56,187 nt of DNA from Nautiliaceae bacterium (GCA_027062625.1 JAMOSZ010000011.1:1-56187), one strand, 5' to 3'. Positions 42,469-53,293 are shown, counted from the stretch's first letter. A program made the numbers and translations. Notes: generated by a model not told the origin, from the letters alone.

Positions 42469-43295
42469 AAGAGAAGTATTATGAAGTGGTGATTACCCCA
42501 TCAAAATTTAAAGATGAGATAGAATCATTTTTGATGGATAGGTTTTTTAACGGCATTGAAGAGAGAGGAGAGAGTTTAATTTTAAGGAGTGAAGAGAAAT
42601 TTGATGGGTTAATTGAAGAGTTGAAAGAGTATGTAAAAGCACTTGAAGAGATTTTTGATACCAAAGTTGATTTGGAAATTAAAGTAAGCGAAAAGTCTAA
42701 TAAAGATTGGATTAAAGTATATCAAGAGTCAATTAAGCCAATTGAAATTGGAAAGTTTTATATAAGACCAAGCTGGTATGAGAAGAAAGAAGGGAAAATT
42801 GATATAGTAATTGACCCAGCCCTTGCTTTTGGAAGTGGACATCATGAGAGTACAAGAAGTTGTGTTAGAGCGATTGAGAAGTATATAAAAAAAGGTGATA
42901 GAGTTTTAGATGTTGGATGTGGGAGTGGTATACTTGGAATTGTTGCAAGCAAACTTGGGGCTGAGGTTGATTTGTGTGATACAGATCCTTTGGCAATTGA
43001 GAGTGCAAAGGAGAATTTTAAATTAAACAATGCAAAGTATAATAAAATTTGGCAAGGAAGTGCAAATTTAGCTAATGGTAATTATGATGTAGTAATTGCC
43101 AATATTATTGCGGATGTATTGGTTTTTATTGCTCCTGATTTGAAAAAAAGAGCGAATACTTTAATTTTATCTGGAATTATTGATAAATACAAAGATAAAG
43201 TCTTGCAAAAATATAAAGAGTTTGATTTAATAGAGGAGATAAAGGAGAATGAGTGGGTTACTTTAATTTTAAGAAAGGGAGTTAATGGCAAATAA
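42465..43295 (+). CDS. prmA: Ribosomal protein L11 methyltransferase
   Basis: 276 residues. An N-terminal substrate-recognition domain (1-110) and a Rossmann methyltransferase with [13 protein letters not shown] near 121-133 and SAM motif [14 protein letters not shown] near 149; IANIIADVL near 210 is the PrmA motif IV. It methylates lysines of L11. It overlaps ftsH by 11 bases. Confidence 0.93.
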   Translation: MKEKYYEVVITPSKFKDEIESFLMDRFFNGIEERGESLILRSEEKFDGLIEELKEYVKALEEIFDTKVDLEIKVSEKSNKDWIKVYQESIKPIEIGKFYIRPSWYEKKEGKIDIVIDPALAFGSGHHESTRSCVRAIEKYIKKGDRVLDVGCGSGILGIVASKLGAEVDLCDTDPLAIESAKENFKLNNAKYNKIWQGSANLANGNYDVVIANIIADVLVFIAPDLKKRANTLILSGIIDKYKDKVLQKYKEFDLIEEIKENEWVTLILRKGVNGK

Positions 43296-45138
43296 AAACG
43301 ATAATAACTTTTTTAACAAAAATCCTTTACTTTTGTTTATTATTTTTGCAATTTTAATTGTTGTGATTTTTAGAAGTATTGCTCCAAATAATTTACAAAA
43401 TGAATTCTCTTCTGGGATTGTTAAGAGTTATACCTATTCTGATGTAAAGGAGTGGGCAAAAAAAGGAAAGCTTGAATATGTTTGGATTGGACGTAAGATT
43501 GTAAGAGTTAAGCTAAAAGATGGAGAAATAATTACTCTTAAAAAAGTTCCAAATGATAATACTTTAATTCCGATTTTGGATAAGTATAAAATTTCTTATG
43601 GTGCAATTGACGATACAGCTAATAATTGGTTAAGTGAGCTTATATTTGGATGGATTATTCCAATTTTTATCTTTTTTGCCATTTGGATGTTTTTGGCATC
43701 CCGTATGCAAAAAGGTATGGGAGGGGTGCTTGGATTTGGAAGTGCCAAAGGGCTTATAAAAAGCGAAAAGCCTAATGTAAAGTTTGATGATGTTGCTGGA
43801 AATGAAGAGGCAAAAGAGGAAGTAAAAGAGATAGTAGATTTTCTAAAAAATCCGGATAGATATATTGAGCTTGGAGCAAAAATTCCAAAAGGGGTTTTAC
43901 TTGTTGGACCTCCTGGGACTGGGAAAACGCTTCTTGCAAAAGCAGTTGCAGGAGAAGCTGATGTGCCTTTTTTTGCGGTAAGTGGAAGTAGCTTTATTGA
44001 GATGTTTGTAGGGGTTGGTGCTGCAAGAGTTAGAGACCTTTTTGCCCAAGCAAAAAAAGAGGCTCCAAGTATAATTTTTATTGACGAGATTGATGCTATT
44101 GGTAAATCGCGTGCAGTTGGTGGTCCAATGGGAGGAAATGATGAGAGAGAGCAGACCTTAAATCAGCTTTTGGCTGAAATGGATGGGTTTGATTCAAATG
44201 AACCAGTAATTGTGCTTGCGGCAACTAACCGCCCAGAAGTTCTTGACCCAGCCCTTCTTAGACCCGGAAGGTTTGATAGACAGGTTTTAGTGGATAAACC
44301 AGATTTTAAAGGAAGGGTTGAAATTTTAAAAGTTCATATCAAAAAAATTAAAGCTGGAAAAGATGTGGATTTAGAAGAGATTGCAAGAATGACAGCCGGA
44401 CTTGCTGGGGCGGATTTAGCTAATATTGTAAATGAGGCGGCTTTGCTTGCTGGGAGAAAAAATAAAAAAGAGGTAAATCAAGAGGATTTTGTTGAAGCGG
44501 TTGAGAGACAGATTGCTGGGCTTGAAAAAAAATCAAGACGCTTAAATGAAAAAGATAAAAAAATTGTTGCGTATCATGAGAGTGGACATGCGGTAATTGC
44601 GGAAATTACCCCAGAAGCAAGAAAAGTTAAAAAAGTTTCAATCGTACCAAGAGGACTTGCGGCGCTTGGATATACTCTTAATATGCCAGAAGAGGATAAA
44701 TTTTTGATGCAAAAAAAAGAACTTATAGCAGAAATTGATACTTTACTTGGCGGAAGAGCGGCTGAGGAAGTTTTTATTGGGGAGATTTCAACAGGTGCCG
44801 CAAACGATTTAGAAAGGGCAACTGATATTGTAAAAGCAATGGTTAGAATATATGGGATGAGTGATGTTGCTGGACTTATGGTGCTTGAAAAGCAAACGAA
44901 TAGATTTTTAGGTGGATTTAGCACAGAAAGAGAATATTCAGAAAAAACACAAGAAGAAATTGATAAATTTGTAAAAGAATTTTTAGCTAAAAGGTATGAG
45001 ATTGTAAAAGAAAAACTCAAAAAATATGCTTTGGTTATTGAAAAAATGGTAAAAGAGCTTTATGAGAAAGAAGTAATTGAAGGAAGTAGGGTAAGAGAGT
45101 TGATTGAAGAGTTTGAAAAATCCAATAAAGAGGGATAA
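43285..45138 (+). CDS. ftsH: ATP-dependent zinc metalloprotease FtsH
   Basis: 617 residues. Two membrane helices (about 11-31 and 115-140), then an AAA module: Walker A GPPGTGKT near 211, Walker B IIFIDEID near 266, [24 protein letters not shown] near 314-334. The protease has HESGH near 431-435 and the third zinc ligand region [12 protein letters not shown] near 507. It degrades membrane and regulatory proteins at the inner membrane. Confidence 0.97.
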   Translation: MANKNDNNFFNKNPLLLFIIFAILIVVIFRSIAPNNLQNEFSSGIVKSYTYSDVKEWAKKGKLEYVWIGRKIVRVKLKDGEIITLKKVPNDNTLIPILDKYKISYGAIDDTANNWLSELIFGWIIPIFIFFAIWMFLASRMQKGMGGVLGFGSAKGLIKSEKPNVKFDDVAGNEEAKEEVKEIVDFLKNPDRYIELGAKIPKGVLLVGPPGTGKTLLAKAVAGEADVPFFAVSGSSFIEMFVGVGAARVRDLFAQAKKEAPSIIFIDEIDAIGKSRAVGGPMGGNDEREQTLNQLLAEMDGFDSNEPVIVLAATNRPEVLDPALLRPGRFDRQVLVDKPDFKGRVEILKVHIKKIKAGKDVDLEEIARMTAGLAGADLANIVNEAALLAGRKNKKEVNQEDFVEAVERQIAGLEKKSRRLNEKDKKIVAYHESGHAVIAEITPEARKVKKVSIVPRGLAALGYTLNMPEEDKFLMQKKELIAEIDTLLGGRAAEEVFIGEISTGAANDLERATDIVKAMVRIYGMSDVAGLMVLEKQTNRFLGGFSTEREYSEKTQEEIDKFVKEFLAKRYEIVKEKLKKYALVIEKMVKELYEKEVIEGSRVRELIEEFEKSNKEG

Positions 45139-45140
45139 AA

Positions 45141-45773
45141 ATGGAGATAATTGTAAAAGAAGGGTATCCTTATGTGGGAGTTAGTGGAGGAATTTTTTTA
45201 ATTTCGTTAATTTTTAGATTTCCTTTAATTTGGCAGCTTATCTTTTTTGGGATTTTTATGTTTATGATTTATTTTTTTAGAAATCCTCCAAGAGAGCCAG
45301 AAGAAGAGGGGGAAAATGTAATTATATCTCCGGCTGATGGGGTAGTTTTAGAGATTTGCGAAGCTATTTCTCCTATTACTAATGAAAAATCAATAAAAGT
45401 TTCAATAAGACTCTCTTTGATTGACTTGCATATTCAATTCTCTCCAATTGAAGGAGAAATGAGTGCAAGAGAGTATATTCACGGGACCTTTTTAGCTTTA
45501 AATTCAAATAAAGCAAGTGAGCTTAATGAGCAAAATAGAGTTTTATTTAAAAATCAAAAAGGTAAAGTGGTAGTTAATCAAATTGCAGGATTTATAACAA
45601 GAAGAATTGTTATGTTTAGGGATTTGGGATTTATTAAGCTTGCTAAAAAATATGGGATGATTACATTTGGCTCACAAGTGGATATATATTTGCCGCTTGA
45701 TAGTAAAATTAAAGTTATTGAATTTCAAAAGTTAAAAGGGGGAGAGAGCGTTATAGGATATTTCAATGACTAA
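45141..45773 (+). CDS. psd: Phosphatidylserine decarboxylase, short type
   Basis: 210 residues. Two hydrophobic N-terminal helices (about 10-50) precede the PS_Dcarbxylase fold: SPADGVV near 64, LSLIDLHIQFSPIEG near 92-106, and the self-cleavage site Gly177-Ser178 in TFGSQVD, which would yield the pyruvoyl group. This is the short form common beside pssA. It overlaps pssA by 8 bases, so the pair gives phosphatidylethanolamine from CDP-diacylglycerol. A second, different Psd lies at 52505. Confidence 0.88.
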   Translation: MEIIVKEGYPYVGVSGGIFLISLIFRFPLIWQLIFFGIFMFMIYFFRNPPREPEEEGENVIISPADGVVLEICEAISPITNEKSIKVSIRLSLIDLHIQFSPIEGEMSAREYIHGTFLALNSNKASELNEQNRVLFKNQKGKVVVNQIAGFITRRIVMFRDLGFIKLAKKYGMITFGSQVDIYLPLDSKIKVIEFQKLKGGESVIGYFND

Positions 45774-46479
45774 AATTCATTTAGGTTATATTTTGCCAAA
45801 CTTTTTTACAGCTCTTAGTGCTTTTTTTGGGGTTATGAGTATTATTGCTTCATCCCAAGGGAAATTTGAAAAGGCATTTATTTATATTGTATTAAGTCTT
45901 ATTGCTGATGGGCTTGATGGGCGGCTTGCAAGGCTTACAAATACCACCTCAAAATTTGGAATAGAATTTGATAGTTTAGCAGATGCGGTGGCTTTTGGAG
46001 TGGCTCCTGCTATGATGCTTTTTTTTGCGGATGGGACTTATTATGGGAAATTAGGAGCTTTGGTTAGTGGGCTTTTTGTGGTATTTGGACTTATAAGACT
46101 TGCAAGATTTAATGTAACAACTACAACTCTTGATTCAAGTTTTTTTATTGGACTTCCAATTCCAACGGCTGCGGTTGTGCTTAGTAGTTGGATTTTGATT
46201 TATAAAAAGTATTCTTTTGATTTTTTAGGACCTTTTTTGTTGTTTTTAGCACTTTTCTTGGGGATTTTGATGGTTAGTAATTTTAGGTATCCAAGTTTTA
46301 AAAAGATAAATTTTAATAAAAATGTTGCTTTTAAGATTTTAGTTGTTATTATTTTAGTTGCGTCTTTGATTTATTTGTATCCAGTTGAGTCAATTGCTAT
46401 AATTTTGAGTATTTATGTGTTATATGGATTTGTAAGAGGAATTTATAATTATTGGAAAATTTATAAACACAAACTCTAA
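45766..46479 (+). CDS. pssA: CDP-diacylglycerol--serine O-phosphatidyltransferase
   Basis: 237 residues, about seven membrane helices. The CDP-alcohol phosphotransferase motif is clear: DGLDGRLAR near 48-56 followed by EFDSLADAVAFG near 67-78. It makes phosphatidylserine. Preceded by psd with an 8-base overlap, and followed by a 72-base gap with the leuA promoter. Confidence 0.93.
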   Translation: MTKIHLGYILPNFFTALSAFFGVMSIIASSQGKFEKAFIYIVLSLIADGLDGRLARLTNTTSKFGIEFDSLADAVAFGVAPAMMLFFADGTYYGKLGALVSGLFVVFGLIRLARFNVTTTTLDSSFFIGLPIPTAAVVLSSWILIYKKYSFDFLGPFLLFLALFLGILMVSNFRYPSFKKINFNKNVAFKILVVIILVASLIYLYPVESIAIILSIYVLYGFVRGIYNYWKIYKHKL

Positions 46480-46496
46480 CGGATAATTTTTTTCCA

Positions 46497-46525
46497 TTGA
46501 CAAAAACTTTATTTTAAAGTATAAT
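46497..46525 (+). promoter_or_regulatory. leuA: Sigma-70 promoter of leuA
   Basis: TTGACA (46497-46502) and TATAAT (46520-46525), both perfect consensus, with 17-base spacing. The leader is only about 20 bases and shows no leucine-codon leader peptide, attenuator or T-box. Confidence 0.8.
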
Positions 46526-46551
46526 TAGAAAAAAGCCATAAAGGAATTTAT

Positions 46552-48105
46552 ATGGAGATGGTAAAAATTTTTGATACTACTTTGCGAGATGGAGAGCAAT
46601 CTCCTGGGGCAAGTATGACAATTGAGGAGAAGGTAAAAGTAGCAAAGCAACTTGAAAAACTAAGAGTTGATATTATTGAAGCTGGGTTTGCAGCGGCAAG
46701 TCCTGGGGATTTTGAAGCTATTTATAACATTGCAAAAGAAGTTAGAGATTCTACAATTTGTTCACTTGCAAGAGCAGTGGAAAAAGATATTAAAAAAGCA
46801 GCCGATGCAATAGCTCCGGCAAAACTAAAAAGAATTCACACTTTTATTGCAACAAGTCCTATTCATATGAAATATAAACTTAGAATGAGCCCGGATGAAG
46901 TAATAAAAAAAGCAGTAAGAGCGGTTGAGTATGCAAAAACTTTTGTGGATGATATTGAGTTTAGTTGTGAAGATGCTGGAAGAAGTGAAATGAGCTTTTT
47001 AAAAGAGATTATTGATGCAGTAATTAAAGCCGGAGCAAAAACAATTAATATTCCAGATACGGTAGGTTATAGATTTCCTCACGAAATGGGAGCTATGATA
47101 AAAGAACTGGTTGAATATTTTCCAAAAGATATTACTTTCTCAGTTCATTGTCACAACGACCTTGGACTTGCAACTGCTAATAGTCTTTATTCTGTACTTA
47201 ATGGGGCAAGGCAGGTAGAGTGTACTATAAATGGGCTTGGAGAGAGGGCAGGAAATGCGGCACTTGAAGAGATAGTAATGGCTATTAAGGTTAGAAGAGA
47301 TTTGTTTGATGGAATTGATACAAGAATAAATACCCGTGAGATTTATCCAACAAGCCGTTTGGTTGCATCTGTAACTGGAATTGAACCTCAGCCAAATAAA
47401 GCAATTGTTGGAAGAAACGCTTTTGCTCACGAATCTGGAATTCATCAAGATGGAGTATTAAAACATAAAGAGACTTATGAGATTATGAGTGCTGAGGATA
47501 TTGGGCTTGATGTAAAAGATACAATTGTTCTTGGAAAACATTCAGGCCGTCACGCACTTAAAAAGAAACTTGAAGCGCTTGGATTTAGTAATTTGAGTGA
47601 AGAGGAGTTAAATAGAGTTTTTGAGAGATTTAAAAAGCTTGCTGATAAGAAAAAAGAGATTTATGATGAAGATATTTTGGCAATTATGAATGAAGAGAGT
47701 GATAAAACTCCAAAAGTATATGAACTTATTTCTCTTCAACTTAGCGATTGTAGCGATGGTATGCCAAGTGCTGCGGCTAAGATTAAGTTTGAGGATAAAG
47801 TTTATACTGATGCGGCTATTGGAGAAGGGACAATTGATGCAGTATTTAAAGTAATTGATAGAATTAGTGGAATAAACGGAAGGCTTATGGATTATAAAGT
47901 AGAGGCTGTTAGTGAAGGAAAAGATGCTCTTGCAAAAGTTATGGTAAAAGTTATTTTTGATGAGAATAAGCCAGCGGTTATGGGGCATGGACTTAGCATT
48001 GATACAATGCTTGCAAGTGCAAAGGCTTATATAAATGCACTTAATAATTATTTGCATATGAAAGATTTGTTAAGTAAAAAAATAAGCTATAAGGATAGTA
48101 TTTAA
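46552..48105 (+). CDS. leuA: 2-isopropylmalate synthase
   Basis: 517 residues. N-terminal TIM barrel starting [13 protein letters not shown], the metal site in [15 protein letters not shown] near 198, and [19 protein letters not shown] near 294-312; the C-terminal LeuA regulatory domain (from about 385) implies leucine feedback. The start could be the ATG at 46552 or 46558; 46552 sits best relative to AAGGAA. First step of leucine synthesis. Overlaps der by 1 base. Confidence 0.95.
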   Translation: MEMVKIFDTTLRDGEQSPGASMTIEEKVKVAKQLEKLRVDIIEAGFAAASPGDFEAIYNIAKEVRDSTICSLARAVEKDIKKAADAIAPAKLKRIHTFIATSPIHMKYKLRMSPDEVIKKAVRAVEYAKTFVDDIEFSCEDAGRSEMSFLKEIIDAVIKAGAKTINIPDTVGYRFPHEMGAMIKELVEYFPKDITFSVHCHNDLGLATANSLYSVLNGARQVECTINGLGERAGNAALEEIVMAIKVRRDLFDGIDTRINTREIYPTSRLVASVTGIEPQPNKAIVGRNAFAHESGIHQDGVLKHKETYEIMSAEDIGLDVKDTIVLGKHSGRHALKKKLEALGFSNLSEEELNRVFERFKKLADKKKEIYDEDILAIMNEESDKTPKVYELISLQLSDCSDGMPSAAAKIKFEDKVYTDAAIGEGTIDAVFKVIDRISGINGRLMDYKVEAVSEGKDALAKVMVKVIFDENKPAVMGHGLSIDTMLASAKAYINALNNYLHMKDLLSKKISYKDSI

Positions 48106-49487
48106 TGATTAAGATAGCAATACTTGGTAAGCCAAATGTAGGGAAGAGTTCTTTATTTAATAGAATTATAAGAGAGAGAGATGCAATTGTAAGTGAAAGG
48201 GCTGGGACTACTCGGGATATTAAAAAAAGAGTTGTAAATATTGATGATGAGTTAGAGGATTTTATTTTGCTTGATACTGGTGGACTTGAAGAGAGGGATG
48301 AATTATTTAATAAAGTAAAGGAAAAGTCTTTAAATGCGGCAAAAGAAGCTGATTTAATTTTATATATGGTAGATGCTAAGAGTTTGCCAGATGAGGAGGA
48401 GATAAAGTATTTTAGGAGTTTGCAAAAATTAAATAAGCCAATTATTTTAGTCGTTAATAAAGTTGATAATGATAAGATGATGGAAAAAGTTTATGATTTT
48501 TACTCTCTTGGAGCGGATGAGGTTTATCCAGTTTCAGTAGCTCATAATAGAGGAGTTGGTAAATTAGTAGAGAGAATTAAAGAATTTATTCCTAAAAAAA
48601 AGCAGATAATAGAGGCTACTTCAATTGAAGAAGATATGGCAATTGAAGATTTGTTTAGCGAAGAAGAAAAAGAGAATTTAGAAGAACTTAAAGAGATAAA
48701 AGTTGCGATTGTAGGAAGAGTAAATGTTGGAAAAAGCTCTTTGCTTAATGCTTTAATTGGAGAAGAGAGGGCAATTGTTAGTGATGTTGATGGGACTACG
48801 ATTGACCCAATTGATGAGAGTGTTTGGCATAATGGATATACTATTACTTTTGTCGATACTGCTGGGATTAGAAGAAGAGGAAAAATTAAGGATATTGAAA
48901 AGTATGCTTTGATGAGGACTGAGAAGGTTTTAGAAGAGGCGGATATTGCGATTTTGGTGCTTGATGCACAAAATGGGATAGTAGAACTTGATGAAAAAAT
49001 CGGTGGGCTTATTGAAAAGCACAAAAATGCGTGTATAATTGTCGCAAACAAGTGGGATGAAGCTAAGATGGATTATAAAAAGTTTGAGAGAGAAGTAAGA
49101 GATAGGTTTAAATTTTTATATTATGCTCCTTTTATGGTGGTGAGTGCTAAGACAAAAAGAAATATTGATAAATTAAAAGATAAGATAGTTTATGTTTATG
49201 GCAACTATACAAAAAGAATTCCAACTTCAAGATTGAATGAATGGATAAAAGAGGCAACCCAAAGACATCATCTCCCAACTGATGTTAGAGGAAAAGAGAT
49301 AAAAATTTATTATGCAACCCAATTTGATATAAAGCCTCCTCAAATTGCTTTAATTATGAATAAGCCAAAGCTTCATTTTTCTTATAAAAGGTATTTAATT
49401 AACTTTTTAAGAGAAAAAGAGGACTTTACAGGCACTCCAATTGTGCTTATACCAAGAGAGAAAGGAAATAAAAATGAAAAAAAGTAA
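48105..49487 (+). CDS. der: GTPase Der (EngA)
   Basis: 460 residues with the two G domains in tandem: GKPNVGKSSLFN near 8 and GRVNVGKSSLLN near 204, each with DTxG (LLDTGGLEE near 56; VDTAGIRR near 251), NKVD near 120 and NKWDEAK near 315, then the KH-like domain (from about 355). Acts in 50S ribosome assembly. The outer-membrane protein gene starts inside its last 14 bases. Confidence 0.96.
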   Translation: MIKIAILGKPNVGKSSLFNRIIRERDAIVSERAGTTRDIKKRVVNIDDELEDFILLDTGGLEERDELFNKVKEKSLNAAKEADLILYMVDAKSLPDEEEIKYFRSLQKLNKPIILVVNKVDNDKMMEKVYDFYSLGADEVYPVSVAHNRGVGKLVERIKEFIPKKKQIIEATSIEEDMAIEDLFSEEEKENLEELKEIKVAIVGRVNVGKSSLLNALIGEERAIVSDVDGTTIDPIDESVWHNGYTITFVDTAGIRRRGKIKDIEKYALMRTEKVLEEADIAILVLDAQNGIVELDEKIGGLIEKHKNACIIVANKWDEAKMDYKKFEREVRDRFKFLYYAPFMVVSAKTKRNIDKLKDKIVYVYGNYTKRIPTSRLNEWIKEATQRHHLPTDVRGKEIKIYYATQFDIKPPQIALIMNKPKLHFSYKRYLINFLREKEDFTGTPIVLIPREKGNKNEKK

Positions 49488-50307
49488 CTTAGTAGCTATT
49501 TTGTTAGCTGGGGTAGTTAGTGTTGCAAATGCTGATTTTTTAAGTATTAGTGGTGGAGCTGGAATTTGGCAAGAGAATATTGATGGATATGTAAAACTTA
49601 AAGATACCAAAAACTATTTTAATAATTCATCAGCTCAAAGTGATAGGAATTGTAATACTGGGGATTTTGGATTAAAAGATAAGTCAAATCCATATGTTTG
49701 GGTTAAGTTTATCCATCCAATTCCTCTTATTCCAAATGTAAAACTTCAATATACAAAATATGATAGTGATGGACATAGTAATTATATTGCCGGGAATGTA
49801 AAAATATTTGATGATGTAAAAATTCCGACCTCTCTTACAAACGCTTATACAAAACAGACAATTAACTCATACGATTTAACTCTTTTTTATGAAATAAAAC
49901 CAGTTTTTGCAGATATTGAAGCTGGATTTGGGATTGATTATTGGCAAGGAAATACAAAAATTAATGGAGAAAACGCAACCTGTATTAATGGGACTATTAA
50001 AAAAACTGGGGGCACTACATCTATTAATAAAGATTGGAGTGTAATTTTGCCTTATCTTTATGGACATGTTGAGAGTATGCATATTTTTGGATTTAGCGTT
50101 TTGGCAAATGTAAAGTGGGCAAAGCTTGGGGATAATCACCATTATGATTATAGTGGTGCTTTAAAATATACAATTGATATTTTAGGACCTGTTAATCCGT
50201 TTGTTAAAGTGGGATATAGATATAAAGATGCTTACGGGAAAGATGGGGATAATGAGACTCAAATTAAATACAAAGGTGCATTTTTAGAAATAGGAGCAAG
50301 GTTTTAA
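49474..50307 (+). CDS. TIGR04219-type outer membrane beta-barrel protein
   Basis: Start at the ATG 49474 (AGAAAGGAAATAAAA before it), giving 277 residues with a signal peptide (about 1-20, ending VANA). The mature protein alternates strands and turns and ends in GAFLEIGARF with a C-terminal Phe, the usual Bam signal. The N-terminal GGAGIWQENIDGYVKLKDTKNYF region and the overall length fit TIGR04219 proteins found in Campylobacterota. Function unknown. Its 5' end overlaps der; trpS follows one base after its stop. Confidence 0.8.
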   Translation: MKKSNLVAILLAGVVSVANADFLSISGGAGIWQENIDGYVKLKDTKNYFNNSSAQSDRNCNTGDFGLKDKSNPYVWVKFIHPIPLIPNVKLQYTKYDSDGHSNYIAGNVKIFDDVKIPTSLTNAYTKQTINSYDLTLFYEIKPVFADIEAGFGIDYWQGNTKINGENATCINGTIKKTGGTTSINKDWSVILPYLYGHVESMHIFGFSVLANVKWAKLGDNHHYDYSGALKYTIDILGPVNPFVKVGYRYKDAYGKDGDNETQIKYKGAFLEIGARF

Positions 50308-50308
50308 G

Positions 50309-51277
50309 ATGAGGGTAGTTAGCGGAATGAGACCAACTGGTAAGCTTCATTTAGGGCATTATATTGGGGTTATTGAGAATTGGAAAAGACTTCAAGATGA
50401 GTATGAGAGTTTTTTCTTTGTAGCTAATTGGCACGCTTTGTCTACAAAGTATGATGAGGGGCTTAATTTAAGAGAGCTTAGTGTTGAGCTTGTTAAGGAG
50501 TGGATTGCAAGCGGGATTGACCCAAATAAAGTAACTCTTTTTATCCAAAGTGAGATTAAAGAGCATGCAGAACTTTATTTAGTATTTAATATGATAACTC
50601 CTATTAGCTGGTTAGAAAGAAACCCAACCTACAAAGATGCAATGAGTCAGCCTGAGTATAAAAAGAAAAATAATGCTGGATTTTTGACTTATCCAGTGTT
50701 ACAGACTGCTGATATTGTTTTGTATGATGCCGATTTTGTCCCAATAGGAGAGGACCAAAAACCTCATTTAGAAATAGCCAGAGAGATTGTAAGACACTTT
50801 CACTATATCTATAAAAAAGAGATTTTCAAAGAGCCAAAAGAACTTTTGACTAAAATTCCAAGGCTTCCTGGACTTGATGGAAGAAAAATGAGTAAAAGTT
50901 ATAATAACGCAATCTATCTTGATGAGAGTAAAGAGGAGATTTGGCAAAAGATAAGAAAAGCAAAAACCGACCCTTCAAGAATTAAAAAAACAGATCCTGG
51001 GCATCCTGAGGTTTGTATTGTGTTTGAATACCACAAAGCCTTCTCATCCCCTGATGAGGTAAAAGAGATTGAGAAAGCTTGCAAGAAGGGTGAGATTGGG
51101 TGTGTTGAGTGTAAAAAAAGATGTGCTAAGAATATAGAAAAGATTGTTATGCCAATAAGAGAGAAAAAAGCAAAGTTAAAAAATGATGAAATTTTGGATA
51201 TAATTAATCAAGGAAATAAAAAAGCAAAACTTTTAGCTGAGGCTAAAATGGATGAGGTAAACAGAGTAATTTTTTAA
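50309..51277 (+). CDS. trpS: Tryptophanyl-tRNA synthetase
   Basis: 322 residues. Class I with KLHLGHYIGV near 13 and KMSKSYNNAIYLDES near 193. Four Cys near 254-267 (GCVECKKRCAKN) may form a metal site as in some thermophiles. Charges tRNA-Trp. No ribosome site of its own beyond AGGAGCAAG in the previous gene. Confidence 0.95.
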   Translation: MRVVSGMRPTGKLHLGHYIGVIENWKRLQDEYESFFFVANWHALSTKYDEGLNLRELSVELVKEWIASGIDPNKVTLFIQSEIKEHAELYLVFNMITPISWLERNPTYKDAMSQPEYKKKNNAGFLTYPVLQTADIVLYDADFVPIGEDQKPHLEIAREIVRHFHYIYKKEIFKEPKELLTKIPRLPGLDGRKMSKSYNNAIYLDESKEEIWQKIRKAKTDPSRIKKTDPGHPEVCIVFEYHKAFSSPDEVKEIEKACKKGEIGCVECKKRCAKNIEKIVMPIREKKAKLKNDEILDIINQGNKKAKLLAEAKMDEVNRVIF

Positions 51278-51286
51278 AGGAGAAGA

Positions 51287-51538
51287 ATGAAAGCTAAAAA
51301 ACTTTGGTGTGCTGAGAGGGTCCAAAGACTTATGATGAGTATGTTTTTGGTGTTGATTTTGGCACTTCTTTCAAAGGGGTATAGTGTAGCTGGACTTGCA
51401 CTTTTAGCATTTATGGCAATTATGCTTTTTATCTACTTTATTTTTGATTTTTGTCCAAGCACTGTTTTGTTAAATAAAATTTTTGGAAGCTGTTTTTGCG
51501 AATGTAAGGAGGATAAAGAAAATGAAAATCAGCTATAA
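51287..51538 (+). CDS. DUF2892 (YgaP transmembrane-like) protein
   Basis: 83 residues. A short N-terminal WCAERVQRLM, two membrane helices (about 14-34 and 35-55), and FCPSTVLLNKIFG, which matches DUF2892 (inner-membrane domain of YgaP). The C-terminal SCFCECKEDKE adds a Cys cluster. Function unknown. It overlaps purM by 17 bases and carries its ribosome site (AAGGAGGATAAAG). Confidence 0.85.
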   Translation: MKAKKLWCAERVQRLMMSMFLVLILALLSKGYSVAGLALLAFMAIMLFIYFIFDFCPSTVLLNKIFGSCFCECKEDKENENQL

Positions 51539-52508
51539 GGATGCAGGGGTTGATATTGATGCTGGTAATAGCTTAGTTGAGAGGATTAAGCCTTTTGTGA
51601 AAGAGACTTTTAATGAGAATGTAATTGGTGGAATTGGGAGTTTTGCTGGGGCATTTAGACTTCCAAGTGGATATAAAAAACCAGTTTTACTAAGTGCAAC
51701 TGATGGGGTTGGGACTAAGTTAAAACTTGCAATTGATGCAAAAAGATATGATTTAGTTGGGATTGATTTAGTGGCGATGTGTGTTAATGATTTGATTTGT
51801 AATTTTGGAGAGCCTCTTTTTTTTCTTGATTATTATGCTACTGGAAAGCTTGATGTGGATGTGGCAAGTGAAGTTATAAAAGGGATTGGAGCTGGATGCA
51901 AAGAGGCTGAGTGTGCGTTAATTGGTGGAGAAACTGCTGAGATGCCTGGGATGTATAATCAAGGAGACTTTGACTTAGCTGGATTTGCCGTTGGGATTGC
52001 AGAAGAGGATGAGTTAAATCCAAAGGTAAAGAAGGGGGATATTTTAGTGGCTTTGCCAAGTAGCGGGATTCACTCAAACGGGTATAGCTTAGTTAGAAAA
52101 CTCTTTTTTGAAAAACTTAAAATGAAATTTGATGATGAAATTAACGGAGAGAGATTAATTGATATTTTATTGACTCCTACTAGGATTTATGTAAAAGACT
52201 TCAAACGCCTAAAACCGTATATAAACGCACTTGCCCATATTACCGGTGGAGGAATTGTAGAAAATCTTCCAAGGGTGTTAAGCGATGATTTAGAGGCTGT
52301 TGTTTATAAAGATAAAATAAGAGTGCTTCCAATTTTTGAATTTATGGGTAAATATGTTGATGAGAGTGAGATGTTTAGGACATTTAATATGGGTGTAGGG
52401 ATGATTTTGGCAGTTTCCCCTGAAAATCTTGATAAAGTTTTGGAAAATAGTGATGGATATGTTATCGGTGAGATTAAAAAAGGTAAAAAAGGAGTAAACT
52501 TAAAATGA
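51522..52508 (+). CDS. purM: Phosphoribosylformylglycinamidine cyclo-ligase
   Basis: Start at the ATG 51522 with AAGGAGG upstream; the longer in-frame extension lies inside the DUF2892 gene. 328 residues. AIR synthase motifs: GVDIDAGNSLVERI, SATDGVGTKLKLA near 60-72, GGETAEMPGMY near 135, and ALAHITGGGIVENLPR near 234. Fifth step of purine synthesis. Overlaps the second psd as ATGA. Confidence 0.95.
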   Translation: MKISYKDAGVDIDAGNSLVERIKPFVKETFNENVIGGIGSFAGAFRLPSGYKKPVLLSATDGVGTKLKLAIDAKRYDLVGIDLVAMCVNDLICNFGEPLFFLDYYATGKLDVDVASEVIKGIGAGCKEAECALIGGETAEMPGMYNQGDFDLAGFAVGIAEEDELNPKVKKGDILVALPSSGIHSNGYSLVRKLFFEKLKMKFDDEINGERLIDILLTPTRIYVKDFKRLKPYINALAHITGGGIVENLPRVLSDDLEAVVYKDKIRVLPIFEFMGKYVDESEMFRTFNMGVGMILAVSPENLDKVLENSDGYVIGEIKKGKKGVNLK

Positions 52509-53293
52509 ACCCCTCCCGTTTGCTTGCTAAGATTGTTGTAAAAATAGCAAGAACTCCCTTTCCTCGTCCTATTCAGTGTTTTATCAATAGACTTTATGTG
52601 AAGTGGTTTGATATTAATATGGAGGAGTTTGTGCCAGAAGATCCTTGCGAGTATCCAACTCTTAATGATTTGTTTATAAGGCATAAGAAGTATATTGAGT
52701 TTTATGAAGATAAAGATATTGTTGTAAGTCCAAGTGATTCAATGGTAATTTGTGAGGGTGAGATTGAAGAAGGTTATGCTTATCAAATTAAAGGTAAAAA
52801 GTATAAATTAAAAGAGCTTATTTTAGATGAAGTTGATTTTAATGATGGTCATTTTATTAATCTTTATCTCTCACCAAGAGATTATCATAGATTTCACGCT
52901 CCAATTGATATGGAGATTTTAAGTGCTACTTATATTCCAGGAGACTTAAAGCCTGTAAAGCCTACTCAACTTGAAAAAGAGCTTGTTTTTCCCAAAAATA
53001 AAAGGGTCGTATTAAAATGTAGAGCTCATAATGGCTCAATTTTTTACTTTGTAGCAGTGGGAGCGATGATTGTTGGGAGAATTTATCTAAATTTTGATGA
53101 GAGACTTCAAAAAGATTATGATGAGGTATTCAAAATTGAGTATCCTCTTCCAATTGCTATAAGAAAAGGGGATGAGCTTGGAAGGTTTGAATTTGGAAGC
53201 TCAATTTTGCTTTTCTTTGAGCCTGAGCATTTTAAATATCTAAATCAAAAAGAGTATGTAGAAGTTGGAGATATTTTAGGAGAGGTGTACTAA
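52505..53293 (+). CDS. psd: Phosphatidylserine decarboxylase, longer type
   Basis: 262 residues. PRPIQCF N-terminal region, SPSDSMVICEG near 76, the catalytic His in YLSPRDYHRFHAP near 119-131, and the self-cleavage site Gly231-Ser232 in FGSSILLFF near 230-238. This is the form most Campylobacterota have as their only Psd. Its presence beside purM, apart from pssA, makes the window carry two psd genes. The next gene starts on the last base of its stop (TAATG). Confidence 0.9.
   Translation: MNPSRLLAKIVVKIARTPFPRPIQCFINRLYVKWFDINMEEFVPEDPCEYPTLNDLFIRHKKYIEFYEDKDIVVSPSDSMVICEGEIEEGYAYQIKGKKYKLKELILDEVDFNDGHFINLYLSPRDYHRFHAPIDMEILSATYIPGDLKPVKPTQLEKELVFPKNKRVVLKCRAHNGSIFYFVAVGAMIVGRIYLNFDERLQKDYDEVFKIEYPLPIAIRKGDELGRFEFGSSILLFFEPEHFKYLNQKEYVEVGDILGEVY

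Noticed and set aside
48542-49051. 169-codon open frame antisense to der, and a similar one at 44574-45020 antisense to ftsH
   Set aside because: Both are Ser/Ile/Phe-rich shadows of strongly conserved genes with no start signals.
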